From contig JAUXIQ010000115.1 in assembly GCA_030620925.1 (NCBI GenBank), positions 1 to 6,593 of the forward strand: 6,593 bases of DNA, in the 5' to 3' direction. Below, piece after piece: positions 6,008-6,593 of the stretch (its first letter is position 1; each line of letters begins with the position of its first letter). Origin of the DNA: Nitrospinota bacterium. Its GTDB lineage: Bacteria > JAUXIQ01. The position numbers and the translations under genes were made by a program. Under the pieces are notes generated by a model that made no database searches, was not told the origin of the DNA, and was given only the letters and a program-made list of their open reading frames with translations.

Positions 6008-6037
6008 TTGACAATGCTGGGAACCCATAACTATAAT
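6008..6037 (+). promoter_or_regulatory. Strong sigma-70 promoter for the DUF507 genes
   Basis: TTGACA (6008-6013), an 18-nt spacer, and TATAAT (6032-6037): both hexamers match the consensus exactly. Transcription would start near 6044 and give a leader of about 44 nt before the first DUF507 start at 6088. It separates the DUF507 genes from the gcv operon and the tRNA as an independent unit. Confidence 0.8.
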
Positions 6038-6087
6038 AGATTCCTGGAAACTGGTCTGATATTTACATTTGGATATAAGGGGAGAGG

Positions 6088-6369
6088 ATGAAGCTGAGAA
6101 GCGAGATAATACACTTTATCGCCGAGGCACTGGCTGAGCAGGTGGTGGAGACGGGTCTTATCGAAACCGACTACTCTCAGGAGGAGCTGATCGAAAAGAT
6201 CCAGCGAGTCATTACCGAGGACCTTCTGGTGGAGGATCGCCTCAACGACGAAGTTCGGGAAATCCTGAGCAAGCACTCAGAACAGCTGGACAAGAGCCAT
6301 GCCAACTACAGCGAGATGTTCAGAATGGTGAAAAACCGTCTGGTCAGGGAACGCGGCCTTATCCTGTAA
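6088..6369 (+). CDS. DUF507 family protein
   Basis: A 93-residue protein that I recognise as DUF507 (function not known to me). It is short, charged, probably cytosolic and mostly helical, with no signal peptide or membrane segment. Family features seen: N-terminal MKLRSEIIHFIAEAL, ETGLIE at 21-26, an acidic helix EELIEKIQRVITEDL at 32-46, the signature VEDRLNDEVREIL at 48-60, and C-terminal FRMVKNRLVRERGLIL. The length is normal for the family and it ends in the typical RG-I-L. The start has an excellent purine-rich site, AAGGGGAGAGG, directly before ATG 6088. It is transcribed from the strong promoter at 6008-6037 and followed after 50 nt by a second DUF507 gene. No molecular function is assigned here. 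Confidence 0.85.
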   Translation: MKLRSEIIHFIAEALAEQVVETGLIETDYSQEELIEKIQRVITEDLLVEDRLNDEVREILSKHSEQLDKSHANYSEMFRMVKNRLVRERGLIL

Positions 6370-6419
6370 CAAAAATTAATCACTCCCCTTTTGCGCTTTG
6401 CCGGAGAGGAAGGTGTAGT

Positions 6420-6593
6420 ATGAGATTGAACAGGGAAAAAGTAAACCATATTGCAAAACTGATCGTGGAAGATTTTAATAAAGACGATAGAGTAGGCCTC
6501 TTGCAAGAAGCCAATGATACTCGGATCCATGTTTTCAAGATGATGCTTGACCAGCTAACGGTAGAAGACGAGATAGACGGGGATGTTCGGCGC
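6420..6593 (+). CDS. DUF507 family protein, second copy (3' end outside window)
   Basis: An open frame runs from ATG 6420 to the last base, 58 codons, with no stop; the C-terminal third should lie beyond the window. GGAAGG (6408-6413) stands 6 nt before the ATG. The product begins MRLNREKVNHIAKLIVED and carries VEDEIDGDVRR at 48-58. This aligns without gaps to VEDRLNDEVRE at the same residue numbers of the preceding DUF507 protein, so it is a paralogue. Outside that motif and the N-terminal M-[KR]-L the two are quite diverged, implying an old duplication or distinct roles, perhaps as partners. Co-transcription with the first copy is likely (50-nt gap, no terminator seen). Confidence 0.8.
   Translation, partial: MRLNREKVNHIAKLIVEDFNKDDRVGLLQEANDTRIHVFKMMLDQLTVEDEIDGDVRR

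Noticed and set aside
6306-6530. Minus-strand frame across the junction of the two DUF507 genes
   Set aside because: It is covered by two plus-strand genes with good ribosome sites and shared family motifs, and it has no recognisable domain.
1-6593. CRISPR array, insertion sequence, toxin-antitoxin or defence system
   Set aside because: I found no regularly spaced repeats, transposase, paired small toxin genes or defence domains in the window.

Overview
The window carries an almost complete glycine cleavage (GCV) operon on the + strand. It is followed by a glycine tRNA and the start of a second transcription unit encoding two paralogous DUF507 proteins. All recognised genes are on the + strand. 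The organism is a bacterium of intermediate GC content. P-protein is split into two subunits (GcvPA/GcvPB), the octanoyltransferase is of LipM type, and DUF507 genes are paired. This points to an anaerobic or thermophile-like lineage such as Desulfobacterota, Nitrospirota, Chloroflexota or Firmicutes-related groups, rather than a gammaproteobacterium. That placement is inference; Desulfobacterota-like is my best guess, with low certainty.

Layout: gcvT (T-protein, 49-1128, true start uncertain), a 238-nt gap, gcvH (1367-1762), gcvPA (1797-3140, TTG start), a 210-nt gap with a REP-like repeat, gcvPB (3351-4841), then lipM (4838-5686), which overlaps gcvPB by 4 nt. A strong promoter (5743-5772) precedes tRNA-Gly(CCC) (5789-5864). 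An AT-rich spacer (5865-6087) holds an operator-like inverted repeat and a near-consensus sigma-70 promoter (6008-6037). After it come a complete DUF507 gene (6088-6369) and a second DUF507 gene cut by the window end (6420-6593).

How it works together: GcvPA and GcvPB form the PLP-dependent glycine decarboxylase, which loads an aminomethyl group on the lipoyl arm of GcvH. GcvT passes the one-carbon unit to tetrahydrofolate and releases ammonia. Dihydrolipoamide dehydrogenase (L-protein) is not in the window and must be encoded elsewhere. The LipM-like enzyme probably places octanoate on GcvH; a lipoyl synthase (LipA), also not seen here, would then insert the sulfurs. The operon thus encodes both the apo-carrier and the first enzyme of its cofactor assembly.

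The core genes are well-known families and I see no sign of a new enzyme system. The less explained parts are the two unusually long gaps inside the operon, which share a 14-bp repeat, the missing start codon where GcvT homologues begin, the inverted repeat ahead of the DUF507 promoter, and the tandem DUF507 pair of unknown function.
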